The position numbers and the translations under genes are program-made. DNA of 64,000 nucleotides from Phycomyces nitens (Eukaryota > Mucoromycota > Mucoromycetes > Mucorales > Phycomycetaceae): assembly GCA_022702545.1 (NCBI GenBank), contig JAHRBC010000006.1, positions 62,001-126,000 on the forward strand, given 5' to 3'. The notes beneath the pieces were generated by a model. That model searched no databases. It saw only the letters and a list, made by a program, of their open reading frames with translations, and was not told the origin of the DNA. This document shows positions 10,775-22,721 of the stretch, one piece after another; position 1 is the first letter of the stretch; every line of letters begins with the position of its first letter.

Positions 10775-11538
10775 TGACACAGGTGTTGTAGAATTGCCAG
10801 CTGCACCACAAAACTAGCAGAAACTCCGTGACGTCACTAAGGGCCCCACCAAGAAAAAGTGCTACGTCACAACTAACCGTCACTACCATCGTCAGAACTT
10901 CAGCGGGACCTGAAGTTATCCCCAATTTCCGGATTCCTTGTCCAGAATATTGTCTCAACTCTTTTTCCTTTTTTATCTTTAAAGATTATTTCCCCTTACT
11001 TCGATTTACCCTGACATTTTTACCTTTACCCATTCCATTGTTCACACTTCGATAATTCTTTCCAGCTTACCCCCCATATTTTATACCTCTTGTTCATTGA
11101 CACTTTTCCGGATTTGTTCATATAATCTATTTTATCTTTAGTTGTAGTTGGAATGATATTTGAATAACATAATTAGTAAGAAGAGCTATTCAATAGTTTT
11201 GTATAAAAGAAGAGCAATATCTCTATCAATAAAATTCATTCAGTTTTCCGATTATTTTCTTTTGAACCCAATTCGAGCTTGTATTGTCCTGAGTGAAATA
11301 CAAGGCTGTTTTCCGTTAAAGTTATAAGATCTCTGTCTCACTGTTGGTTCCGTTGTCCGTTGTCCGTATTATCTGTCCGTTTTTCTGTCCGTTTTTCTGT
11401 CCGTTGCCGTCCGTTTTTCTGTCCGTTCTTATCCCGATTCCTGTCCGTTGATTGTCCCGAGTGAAATCAACTACCCCTTAACTGTCCGTAAACCTTCTTG
11501 ACCAGTTTACGCTACACAACCAAACTCAACACGCGTCA
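10775..11538 (+). repeat. LTR-like repeat alpha, copy 1
   Basis: 764 bp from TGACACAGGTGTTG to CTCAACACGCGTCA. It is flanked by ATTG on both sides (10771-10774 and 11539-11542), a 4-bp target duplication. It contains TGTATAAAAGAAG followed by ATCAATAAAATTC, the arrangement of an LTR promoter and poly(A) signal, and a perfect cAMP-response palindrome TGACGTCA near 10829. A homologous copy lies at 50510-51250. No internal retroelement genes are attached, so it is probably a solo LTR. Confidence 0.75.
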
Positions 11539-11543
11539 ATTGA

Positions 11544-12492
11544 TGACACGGGTGTTGTAGAATTTCCAGCTTTGCCCACTTCTCTCCATTTCACGTGACT
11601 TTTCCAAGGTCTTCCCTGCTAGAAAGCGTGACGTAGCATCCTGATCAACTTGGCAACGTCACCTTTCTCCATTTGCAAGTCACCTTATTTCTCATATCTC
11701 CCTTTTCTCCGCACTTCTTTGATTTTCCATATTTGTCACCCTCGCTCTCATTTCAAACCCCTCCTATCCATTTCCATATTTATCTATTGTACACTATTTT
11801 TGTCATCTATCTTCTCTTCCCTTCTCCCCACGTTGCTGTCTGTGCGCACTTATCTTTCTCTTCATGTTATCTACCTCTTTACACCCTCTCACACATCGGC
11901 ACTTCATTTTATTCATACCCCTTCATATCTCTGTCCCTTCTCTCACACTGCTCACTTTATCATATTACTGTTATCCATATCTTCATACTTCATATTTACA
12001 TTGTCTTCGCACATTTTCATATCTCATTTTGTCTTATCATATTTGTCCTCCATTTTTATATTATCACCTTCACTGTATATCCCATTTTCTCATACTATCA
12101 TATCTTATTTTGTCTTATCATCTCATACCTCTCCCCCCAAAGTCATTATTATCCTTATCCATTATCTCATATACTGTTCTATTTTTCATTCACACACCCA
12201 ATTCCTATATTTTATTATTAATCAATTCACCATTTATCACTAAGTAACATTTTACGAAGTCTATATAAGAGACCAAAATTTCAATCAATAAACATTATCA
12301 GTTATCTCTCTCTTATTTTCCGTCCCTGAATTAGTGAATTGTCTTGTATAGAAATTCCTAAACATACTTCGTGCCAAGATTGATTTTTCTTTTCATCCAA
12401 TTCCCTTTTCCGTCCAAATCTGTATCTTCCCAGTACCTTGCTGTCAACTTTAATAATTGTCCTGAGTGAAATTATCTAGTTCCCTTCTCCTA
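11544..12492 (+). repeat. LTR-like repeat beta, copy 1, left part
   Basis: It starts TGACACGGGTGTTG, five bases after repeat alpha, and continues at 18748-18993 after the inserted CMC-1 element. It contains TCTATATAAGAGACC with ATCAATAAAC near 12260-12300. The stretch 11650-12240 is almost pure pyrimidine plus A with very few Gs, which makes long spurious open frames. The right part of beta (from about 12230) is homologous to 50030-50270. Confidence 0.7.
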
Positions 12493-13104
12493 CACTGGGA
12501 AAACGGTAAAAGTAGATCATGTGTAAAACTGTAAATAAATATGTGAAAAGTCGCGAATTTTCTATGGTAAAACACAGATATGACAGATAGGAGAACCTAG
12601 GTTCCTATCAGGTTGTAAGACTTGAAATAAACATGGTAAAAGTTGTGACAGCGAACGGAACAAAGGTTTGTTAGCATTTTTGACATGCTTAACTGACTTG
12701 ATATACTCAATTGTTACATCCGACATTATGTTTTTGGTGTACAGGTATTGTGTTTACATCTTGAAAGGGCGATCTTATTGTTGTTTTTCATACGCTAATA
12801 GTGAGGGTTTATTATTGTTTACCCATTCAAACTGCCAGTATTGACCACTCTTTGAAACTCATTATTGTATAATCAAGCAATAATTACTCTTTCCATCATT
12901 TTATACCCCGTACTTAAAAGGTTTATGGTTTATATTTGTGTTTATTGGAAAGAATAGAATGGTTCTATACACAAGCTCTAATACTATTACTGTCTATCCT
13001 TGCCGCTTCTACCAGCCTATTTGATATTACTTGGATCGGATACTTCTCTACTGAACAATACCTGAAAATAGGGTCCGGCAGCAATTTGGGTGGTTGCAGT
13101 AGTA

Positions 13105-13749
13105 TTCTGATATAATAAAAGTTATATTAGTGACATATATTCAAAAGTGCGGGTGCTATTCAAGATGCAAGGGATATTATACTTACATTGCAAGGATTGG
13201 ATAAGAATGGGCAAAGAGGGGCAGAGTTGTGCGGCATGGCATCTTGTATGATTAGATTGACTAGAGATGGGATAAAATAAATTAATATGGGTGAATTGAG
13301 TGATAGAAAAATCGATTTACATACCAAAAACAGAGTTGGCGATTATAGTAGAGGGATGGTATATGGCGGCCAACAATAACTTTTTAAGAATATAGAAAAG
13401 TATTAGTAAATAGCCAGAATAATATTAGGGAAAAGCACAAAGACCAAGAAACGGCATTACCATTATGATAACCAGTTGTAGATGATGAAGGAGGCAGATG
13501 GGGTAGACAGTGATGGCGGCGGCCTATTGTAGAATAACAAACGTTGAGAAAAAAGAAATTGGACACGAAAAGATTTTATTTACCCTGGCACTGATGATGG
13601 CACCATATAATAGGCTGTACAAGTGGAAGAGGTCTACAGGATAGAAAGAGACAATCAGAATAACTTGCAAGATGGCACCGGCACATGTAACTGACCATGA
13701 TTAGTCTAGATGGGCAATGTAGAGAGAATGTATTGGGATGAGTATACAT
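13105..13749 (-). CDS. CMC-1 ORF C, mini-exon gene (degraded)
   Basis: Predicted exons on the minus strand: 13749-13696 (54 nt, ATG start), 13633-13584 (50), 13523-13461 (63), then about 13400-13345 and 13263-13187, and a further exon from 13106. Each is bounded by GT...AG. Exon lengths and splice positions match the same region of CMC-2 and CMC-3. With canonical splicing the frame meets TAA at the end of exon 3. An extra base relative to CMC-2 is the apparent cause, so this copy is probably broken. No known domain is recognised. It lies divergently from ORF B, 345 bp away, and may share a bidirectional promoter with it. Confidence 0.5.
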
Positions 13750-14094
13750 TTATAAAGAAGCCATTAATTTGTTAGTATAAAGAATGTCTTATTAGAAACC
13801 CACGTAGAGATAAAACAACAGAGATAAGAAGATAGAACAAAAAGAAAGAAAGAAATGATATTTAATTTCAAGCAGAGATCCAAAATTATTTTTTTATTAA
13901 TTTATACAGAGTATACAAAGGGTAATTAGGAATCTGTTTATTAAACTCATCTGTGTATATAAAGACCATCTATTTACAATTGAATCGACCCTCCTGCACT
14001 CGCAAACCAAGTATTTTGTATGTAAAGAGTAGAGTCTATAATTTATAAAGAGAATATAAAGCTAATTTTGAAAACATATGATATTCTATAGACC

Positions 14095-15280
14095 ATGGCA
14101 CCAAGATCCACTCCCACTTCTCGCTCAACCGATGAGCAACTCCAATTGTTGGAGACCTTGCGGGATATTCAAAACATCCTTGTCAGGGTAGATTCTCGCA
14201 TTGGCACCAGCATCGAAGGCAACGCCAGTACTGTCGAGGCTATTGACAGTTTGGCTGAGTTGGGGGCTGCCAACAACAGTGCAGTTCCTGCCGCCGAGCT
14301 TGCTTCTGCCTTTGGTGAGGAGCTATTCACCATTGTTGGCCCTGCTCCTGGTCCTGTTGCCATCCCTGCCACTGGTCCAGCTCCCATCATCCCGGCTGTG
14401 GTGGAGTATAACCCTGGTGCCGCCACAGAAGCGTTTGTAAGTATTAATATTCTCAATAGCTTACCAATTCATTGGCTTATAAAAATTTAATAGCGACATA
14501 TACGAGACTATCTGTGGAGGCCCAATTTCAGGTCAAACAACCCGGCTATGGTGCAAGCCAACAACAACAGGCCCAGGTGGAGAACGGAGGTTCATTTCAA
14601 TGAATCTCCCAACAAGGAGTTGGTTCTTGAACTCCTTGCCTACCTGGGCCCAACGTTCATCAACACTGGCTTGCGCCAAAGGGATCTTCGGGACAGTGTC
14701 TACCGGAACTTTTGCGGAAGGCGTCGCCAGGAGAGGGCATCTCCTGAGGCACGGGTAGCCGCAAATGCTCGTGCCAGAAAAGCCGGCCGGGAAGCTGATG
14801 TATGTAATAGTATAGCATCTAAAAGACTTGAGATTGAAAAACAATATTAAACATATGTTTGATTAGCATTTCCATCGCCGTCGAATGGCATACCTCTCCA
14901 ACAAGGATGCCATTGACAATGCGATAGGCAATGATTGCTCAGCACTCATCCAAAAGGCAGCAATGTCTGAGGGTGAGTCTGAGGATGAGTTTCCTGGAGT
15001 TCCTGGCCGGCGGATGATCCGCACAGTACGCCCAGGCTGGAGGAGCGATGAGGTAACATATTATTTAAATAAATTTTTTATTGCTTTTGAATCATAAAAT
15101 AATATTCTAATGAATGTATATTAGTTCAATCAGTTGATTGAGTTGTTGGACTCGTACTCGCTCCTTGGCTTGGGTGTCAACGTGCGCCAAATGCTCCCAA
15201 GAGTATTTGGCCGCATTGCGGATTTAGCAGTCCCTGAGGGGCTTTCTTCCTCCCTTCCTCAATGGTCACTGAGACAATAA
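14095..15280 (+). CDS. CMC-1 ORF B accessory protein (4 exons, intact)
   Basis: Exons 14095-14436, 14494-14799, 14867-15052 and 15125-15280 (342, 306, 186 and 156 nt) join in frame to 329 residues. Every intron is GT...AG and in phase 0. Exon 1 is variable and low in complexity, with a coiled-coil-like start. Exon 2 holds the conserved basic core (RWRTEVHFNESPNKELVLEL ... then Arg-rich RRRQER and ARARKAGREAD), probably for nucleic-acid binding. Exon 3 carries an acidic MSEGESEDE patch and the invariant PGWRSDE. Exon 4 ends AVPEGLSSSLPQWSLRQ. It converges on ORF A with 136 bp between the stops. No known family was recognised. By position it may play the part of TnpA-like accessory proteins of CACTA elements, which is inference. 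Confidence 0.82.
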
Positions 15281-15416
15281 AACGTTTTCTTTTTCTCTTA
15301 ATTTTCACCCTGTTTCACATATGCGCTATTTGGACTATATGTATATTTTACTTGGCTTTGTTTTGTTTTTGCTTCTTTAAAAGGGAGAGAGAGAGAGAGA
15401 AAAGTTTTATTTGTAT

Positions 15417-18400
15417 TTATGCATATATTTTTTTTGGCAGTGGAATGACCAGCATCCTTGCGTTGTTTTCAATTTTTAATTCGGCCGTAGCCACTTCCAA
15501 GAGAATCCTGTGCACTGGCAAGATGCTGTTGAACGTGTTTGGCGCAAAACCAGGGAGGCAGACGTCAACTTGCTCAACTGGTCTGAGATTGTCAGGATCT
15601 GGAACAAGCCAGTGGACGAATGCAAACACATGTTGCTTGTGGTGGAAATGAGGGCGGCTGTTGGAGGGGCTGGGAGGAGGAACGAAGTTGTGGGCGAACA
15701 GGTATTGGATTTCTCCTGTGTACGCGTTTGTCTTTCTACCCTCGAAATCCAGAAAAAGAGCTTGGATATATGACCCGCGACTGCCAGATCCACCTTTGCC
15801 CTTGTATGTCTGACCAAGAAGATCAATGGCCTTGATCTTTGTGATTCGGTCATTGACAAAGAATGGTGATGAAGATGCATGGAGGTAGTCAACAAGGTGC
15901 TCATTGTCATATGCTCTCTTGTAATATTCTAGGAGATGGGGATAGTCGATATCACCCATCTGTGTTGTTGCTGTTGCTGTTGGTAAAGGTAATGCTGACG
16001 GAGGGAGAGCTTCGTTACCCTTAATCGTAAGACTGACATCCAACGAGGCTTGCAGGAATGCGTCAAGACAGAAACGGCGTTGAGGTGCTGGTGCTGGGGC
16101 TGGGGCTACTATAAAAGTATTGGACAAGGAGGTGAGTTTTTCAATAGTACTTTGAAGGGGACTTGGCTCTGACATGTAAGTCTTTGCACAAGATCACCCT
16201 TATACATATTTTCAGTAAAACTTTTTATGTATGTTGATTCAAACCCATCTCTCCTGTTTGTATCAACATTCTTCAACAACCCATTATATCGCTCGAACCC
16301 AAAGAGCCAATAACCATACACTGGTCCAAAATCACGAACAGTGTCGCGAAGATGGAGGTGTAGGTGCATGTTGCAGGTGAGGATGGTACTAGGGTATTGT
16401 TGTTCACACTCCCGACCGAACTTCTCCAGGTGACTATGGGCCTCATCAAGTTCGTCAAAAGTGATGGTAGGCTTGGTGAGGAGACGGCAGGCATCAACAA
16501 AGCTGATCCAATTCTTGAACTTTGTTCCAGAAAGAACAGGCCGCAGCAGAACAGGAGAGTAAATCAACACCCAGGACTTCCACTCGTCGGCTTTCATTCG
16601 GGAAACCCCTTTCCGATCTTTGTCTTCAACATGGTATATCCCACAGGCAACACCATTGTCTCTGCCACCTTTTGCATCTGACAAAGATCCCGGTCTGTGA
16701 TCAGACCACTGGCGGTCCATGTCTCGACCATCCTCTTGGCCGTACCCAGGAATAGGTTGTGCATGGGATCAATGATCGTTCCACATACTAGATCAAAGTA
16801 TCCAAGGCGGTGCAGCTGCGACCATCGAACACCATTTTCGACCTCCAGCTGGTGCCTTTCTGAGGGCGTACTTGCACTCTTCCACTCCTCAGCATGCACC
16901 CGGTTTTCTTCACCATTGGCAAGCCTCCACTTGACAAACTCGAACCCACGAAAGTCCACATGGCTCGTGCCTTCCAGACGGGAGAAACTGCGACTGCACT
17001 TATAGCATGCCCGAGTGCTGTTATGGGCTGTGAAGCCACTAGTCTTCCTGGCAGCAGGGATGTCGCAGGCAACCATCATCAAGGCAGCACGGACAACCAC
17101 AGAAGAAGGGCACTCAAACGTTGGAATGGAAACACCAACGTACAGCTGGTTCAGGTCATTGACCAGCGGCTCCAGGTAGCTGTTTATCTCGTCTGATTTT
17201 GGCTCCTTTGGCCCAGGCATCAGGCCAACAAGGATGATATTCTCGGGCTTGAACCGCTCAGCCCTAGGAAGATTGTTTATTGCCAAGTAGATTGCTCCAC
17301 AGGAATAAGTCACCCCATCGAATGGCTGAAACCAATCGATGTTCAATGTCAGCATCAATGAACGTGGGTCAGCGACAAAGGAGACACCATCCTTATCCTT
17401 CAGGTCCTTCCACATGGCACCATCGTACACATCGCACATGGTGTCCATGACCTTAAGCTCTTTGTTCCAATGGCGGATATTGGCCTCAAAATCCGGGCGG
17501 AGGAAAAGGACACTCAACGCCTGCTTGACGGACTGATAGTGGAATTGGCGTCTTGGAACCAAAGTACCAGAAGAGGACGCCTTCATCAACTTGCACCCAC
17601 AGGAAGAGCGGGAACCAACCTTGGATGAGTTACAGAACTCAGGAACAGACCCAGCTTCCTCGTACACCTTGTGGCAATCCTGGCACACAACAGATTTCTT
17701 TATTCCTTTGGTCAAGGCTGAGAAACCCGTCATCTTTTGGAGACCAGGAAGGCTAGAGGGCAATTGGAAATCCTGCTCGTAGATCTTCAAGAGCTCGTTG
17801 ATGAACTCGATCAAGACAACAGCACCCTTGTTGACCACGTATTGGGATGCAAACAGGACCACGAATATGGCAATGGACCTGTGCACTGGATTCTCTGGCA
17901 TCTCGGGGGAGGAAAAGGGGTCTATTTTAAAATGATAATTATTAACACTCAATTTTTTCAGGTTCTTTTTCTTTATTCAACACTCGCCTTCACTGCTAAG
18001 ATCCTCGACTTCAATCTCCTCGACGTCGTCACCATCACTGTCTTCGGCATTGCTCTCCTCTTCATTGTTGCTGTCATTGCCATTCACCTCATTGGCAGCT
18101 GAATCATCGCCATCCAGCATCAGCTCAGATTCCACGACGGGTGAGTGGGAAAAATCATTCTGTCTTTCCATAGAACCGGATTGATGGGTTGTGATAGCTA
18201 CATATAGAATACAATAGCTTGTTACTATCTGCTGCTCTTCAAATAAATATTCCTTACGTTCAATATCAATCTCCACCATTTCTCTTTGTCTTTCTGTGTT
18301 TAATAAAAAACCGTGTTATTATACAAGGGCCAAAAAACAATACCAAAATCATCATACCCATCACAATTCTTTCAAGTTTGTCAATTCTTGCTCTCTTATT

Positions 18401-18505
18401 ATGACGCTGAGAGGTTCTCTTTGTTACCAGACTGTAACCTTGGGCGTTACCATTGCATTTAATGCAATAACAGGCCTCGTTGCGAAGTTGAGTAATAGAA
18501 GACAT
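15417..18505 (-). pseudogene. CMC-1 ORF A transposase, frameshifted
   Basis: Exons about 18505-18358, 18293-18258 (36 nt) and 18197-17984, and a last exon from 17921. It encodes a Tnp2/Plavaka-like DDE transposase. The N-terminus has the CYCIKC...H motif, followed by an acidic stretch, then the core with NIDWFQPFDG and DPMHNLFLGTAKRM, a GFERYNGLLKN glutamate segment, and a C-terminus ending VIPLPKKIYA. Two single-base losses break it: one near 16600 (after KIGKGFP, before MKADEWK) and one near 16175 (after KGDLVQ). The intron 3 donor also looks damaged. It converges with ORF B. Confidence 0.88.
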
Positions 18506-18747
18506 ATTGTATGCTTTTGAATATTAAGATAATAAGGAAACAAGTGTTACATTTACTTTATTCTCAACAACTTTATAATCTTACAAATTGATATTCATAT
18601 GTCTATTGTGTCTAAGCCAATAAGATAGAGTAAAGCTTTATCTTTAACCTGAATATGAAAAACTTTCTGAGATACAAAATCACTCCAGTTTTGCATAGGT
18701 TAAAAGGTTACTTCTTATCATTGTACTTCAGGACCGTTTTCCCAGTG

Positions 18748-18993
18748 CTATTATATCTCTTCCTCCCTGTTTCCATTGCTGTCAAGAATATATCTAACTG
18801 TCCTGAGCGAAGTTCATATATCTCTGTCTATTTCTTCATTTTCTCTTCTTTTGTCCTCTTGCTGTCTTTGAATTGCGGTTCTACCCCCGTTATATTCATT
18901 CTTTATCGCACCCTCGTTATTGTCAACGTGAGGTATTCAATTTACTATATTTTTCTGACTCGTTTTCACTCACAACAAACTCAACACGCGTCA
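18748..18993 (+). repeat. LTR-like repeat beta, copy 1, right part
   Basis: This continues 11544-12492 after CMC-1, with CTA duplicated at the junction. It ends CTCAACACGCGTCA. It is homologous to 50280-50505, where beta is not interrupted at this place. Confidence 0.75.
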
Positions 18994-18994
18994 T

Positions 18995-19264
18995 TGACAC
19001 GTGTGTTGTGGGCAGATTTGGTTTCAACCATAAAGCCGGACCAAGGGCCCGGAAAAGGCCTAGGAGGGGTCGGAGGCCGGACCAGTCCAAAGAAGAAGTC
19101 CGAGCCGAGTAAGGATGGCCGATCCCCAAGTTTCTTTATTTCTCTTTTCAATTTTTCTTTATTTTATTTTATCACATTTTATTATTTCCTTTTTTATACT
19201 CTTTCCTTTTATATTTCCTTTGTGAATCCTTTCTCACTTTCTTGCAGGATTGCACCATTCTGTA
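18995..19264 (+). repeat. LTR-like repeat gamma, copy 1, left part
   Basis: It starts TGACACGTGTGTTGTGG one base after beta ends. The joint is a near-perfect palindrome around CACGTG. It is homologous to 51252-51560 and is cut at 19264 by the CMC-2 left end. It is GC-richer than its surroundings (GGGCCCGG, GGAGGGGTCGG). Confidence 0.7.
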
Positions 19265-19506
19265 CACTGGAAAAATGGGTTGGATTACTAGTGCACCAAG
19301 AGTACTTTAAGGTGTAGGAAATATAGGCCTTTTTTTCAACTCAGAAGATTTTTTTTATTCAAATAAAAAAAGACTTTTTAACAGATCCTATTGGTTCGGG
19401 CAAACAAGTAAAATACAATAGTTTTTTTTTGTCTATAAATTGACAGCAAATAAAACATATGAAGCACTTGTTTCCTTTTTTATCTTACAATCGAATCACA
19501 CAAAAT

Positions 19507-22500
19507 ATGTCTTCTGCTTCCCAAAACAACACTGCCTGTTACTGTAACAAATGCAATGGTAACCAAGAAGGGTTCTCTATGGTATCCAGACGCAATTATC
19601 AGCGTCATGCCAAAAGAGCAAGAATTGAAGAGGCTGGACAAACTGAGAGTAGTATGTATTAATTTTGTATTTACTGCGCAATAATAACCATTATTCTTTA
19701 ATTGAACCTCAGGCACACAAAGTGTCATTATGGATGTTGATGTTGAGGGTAAAAAATATTTATTTGAAAACCACTTTAAGGGCAATAAACTAATCTATTC
19801 CATATTTGTAGCAATCCCGATGTTTGAATCTGAATCCATGGAAACAATGGGCGGTCAGGCCAACCTACCTTTTTGGATTCCGTCCCGATGTCTGACGATG
19901 ATTTGGCTGACAATGAGGTCAATGGCGATGACACCGAGATTGCCAATGACAGCGACAATGGCAACAATGAAGAGAGTGATGTCGAGGAGATTGATGTTGA
20001 GGAGTTCAACGGCGAAGGTCAGTATTGAATAACTATCATAAAGAAGCATGCCGAAATTGAGTGTTAATAATTTTCCTTTTTTAAAACAGAACCCTTTGGT
20101 GCTCCTGGTATGCCCGAAAATCCAGTGCATAGGGCTATTGCCATTTTCGTTGTTCTTTTTGCATCCCGTTATGCAGTCAACAAGGGCGCAGTTGTATTGA
20201 TCCAGTTTGTCAATGAGCTCTTGATGGTTTATGAACAAGACTTTCAGCTACCAACAAGTCTTGCTGGTCTTCAGAAGATGACGGGTTTTAGCAATATCAC
20301 CAAAGATATCAAACGATTCGTTTCTTGCCCAGATTGCCACCAGATCTACGAAGAATCTATTTCCGTTCCTCCCTTGTGTAGCTCTGTGAAAATAGGCGCA
20401 AACATAACTTGTAACTGTGAGCTGAGAAAGAAGTCGACGTCTGGTGCCATGGTTCCAAAGAAAATCTTTGTGTATCAGTCCGTCAAAGATGCACTCAAGG
20501 TTCTCTTTCTTCGTCCTGGTTTCGAGCAGAAGATCGGCCTCTGGAACGACGAGCTGAAGGTGGCAGACACCATGTGTGACGTTTACAATGGCAAGATGTG
20601 GAAGGAGTTGAAAGACAGTGATGGTCTTTCATTTGTTGCCCGCCCTCGTTCTCTTCTGTTGACTCTCAACATCGACTGGTTTCAGCCCTTCGATGGTGTC
20701 ACCCACTCCTCTGGTGCCATATATTTGGCAATCAACAACTTGCCCAGAGATGAAAGGTTCAAGCCAGAGAACGTCGTCTTGGTTGGGCTAATGCCTGGAC
20801 CAAAGGAGCCCAAGTCGTATGAGATCAACAGCTATCTCAAGCCTTTGGTGGATGACCTTGAGCAGTTGTACGTTGGAATGACAATTCCAACCTTTGAGTA
20901 TCGATCTGGAGCAACCGTCCGTGCTGCACTCCTAATGGTGGCATGTGATATCCCAGCAGCCAGGAAAATGAGCGGATTCACATCCCACAATAGCACCAAC
21001 GCCTGCTATAAATGCAGTCGTCAATTCAGTCGTCTTGCTGGGACAAGCAGTGTGGACTTTTGTGGTTTCAACTATCTGGAGTGGTCTATTCGTCATGGTG
21101 TCGAAAACAGGGTGCATGCTGAGGTGTGGAAGAGTGCTAGTACACCCTCAGAAAGGCATCAGCTGGAGATCGAAAATGGTGTTCGATGGTCGCAGCTGCA
21201 TCGCCTTGGATACTTTGATCTAGTACGTGGAACGATCATTGATCCCATGCACAATCTCTTTCTGGGCACGGCAAAGAGAATGATGGAAAAGTGGATTGCT
21301 GGTGGTGATATCAATAGTGGACAACTGAACGACATGCAGCAAATCGCCAAGAAAATGACTCTCCCAGCCTCGTACAGTTCATTGACAGCAAAAATTGGAA
21401 AAGGGTTTTCATTTATGAAAGCTGACGAATGGAAGTCCTGGGTGCTGGCGTACTCTCCCGTCTTGCTGAAAGATGTTCTCAACAATGACAAGTTCAGAAA
21501 CTGGATGGACTTTGTCGATGCCTGCCGTCTCCTTGTAAAGCCATCCCTATCATTTGAAGAACTTGACGATGCCCATGACTACCTAGAGAAATTCTGTCAA
21601 AAGTGCGAGCGTCTTTACCCTCCTAGTGTCCTCACCTGCAATATGCATCTGCACCTCCATCTTCGCGAGACCATTCGTGATTTTGGACCAGTGTATGGCT
21701 ATTGGCTCTTTGGGTTCGAGTGATACAATGGTTTGCTAAAGAACGTGAGCACTAACAGAAAGGATAGTTTTGAGGCAACGTATATGAGGAATTTTGTTGA
21801 AGAATTGTACAAGGCCGATTATGTGCAAGCAGTCCTTGGATACTCCAGTAAAATCCCATTCTCTTCTGTCTTTGCCAAGCTCGTCTCCTCACCCACCCTT
21901 TCACCTGCCACTGTACCAGACACCCAACGCCGATTCAACTTGCAGCACTTCTTGGACTCTTCCTTGAATCCAGAGATCTCTGTTAATGGCAATGAACCTC
22001 TTCCTTCCTCGGCCTTTCCTCTGCAACTTGGAAAGACAACGTCAATGGGGGATGTAGACTATCCTCATTTGTTGAGTTACTACAGAGAGCAATATGGCAT
22101 CGCCGAACTCACCAGCTATCAGGAAGCTTCTTCTCGGTTCTCATTTGTAGACGATCAAATAACGAAGTTGAAGTCGATCGATCTACTTGGCCAAGTCTAC
22201 CGTGGAGCAAATGGATTAGGCAACCATGGATCCTATATACAGGCATTATATGTTGGTAGTAATGATCAGACAGTAAACGCATATACCGGCCAGATCCAAT
22301 ATCTCTTTATTCATAAGTTCACACCGCCATCAACTAGTACCAACCACTGGACTCGCATGGTTCATGAAAATCAACATGTATTCGCATTTGTTAGATGGTT
22401 TGCAACAACCTCCAACAGATCGCATGAGGATGAAGGTGTTGAGGTTTGCAAAAATGAATATTCCATGCCTGATCATAACAGCATCTTTCCAGTACACAGG

Positions 22501-22593
22501 ATTTTGTTAGAAGTTGCCATTGGAGAGCACATCACTCGAACTAATAAGAGAATGATGCTTGTCATCCCTCTTCCAAAAAAAATCTGTGCCTAA
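19507..22593 (+). pseudogene. CMC-2 ORF A transposase with frameshift and nonsense codon
   Basis: Exons 19507-19651 (145 nt), 19713-19748 (36), 19812-20017 and 20090-22593. Exon 1 has CYCNKCNGNQEGF followed by conserved His, a putative zinc-binding element. Exon 3 is 206 nt, not a multiple of three, and its two halves read in different frames, so it carries a frameshift before the acidic segment. In exon 4 TGA at 21721-21723 falls directly after the conserved GFE glutamate, where other copies have Arg (CGA), so one C-to-T change explains it. Downstream the frame is open to the usual VIPLPKKICA end. The stop falls right after the proposed third catalytic acid, so the truncated product would lack everything beyond it. 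Confidence 0.88.
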
Positions 22594-22721
22594 TATAAAA
22601 TAAAAAATATCTTCTTCTTTTAAAGATAACCAAAATTAAGGCACCAAAAATATACTTTATATATATTGACGGTATTACGTTCTTGGGGAAGTGGGTGAGA
22701 AAATATAAACAACAACTTTAT

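Larger units (their letters stand above)
12493..18747 (-). mobile_element. CMC-1: complete CACTA/Plavaka-type DNA transposon
   Basis: 6255 bp bounded by perfect 15-bp inverted repeats: CACTGGGAAAACGGT at the left and ACCGTTTTCCCAGTG at the right. The 3-bp duplication CTA lies on both sides. Reading the minus strand, ORF A (18505-15417) comes first, ORF B is convergent on the plus strand (14095-15280), and ORF C (from 13749) diverges from ORF B. ORF A is broken by frameshifts, so the element is not autonomous now although its ends are intact. Confidence 0.93.

Noticed and set aside
11650..12243. Open frames of 130-197 codons in all three plus-strand frames
   Set aside because: The tract has almost no G, so TAG and TGA stops are rare. 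The residues are a Ser/Phe/Leu/His mixture typical of low-complexity DNA, and the tract lies inside repeat beta.
14169..14456. Minus-strand frame opposite ORF B exon 1 of CMC-1
   Set aside because: It is an Ala/Pro-rich antisense shadow. The plus-strand exon has matching splice structure in the other four elements.
16364..17782. Plus-strand frames over the CMC-1 transposase
   Set aside because: Shadows of the minus-strand transposase, which aligns with the plus-strand transposases of CMC-2, CMC-4 and CMC-5.
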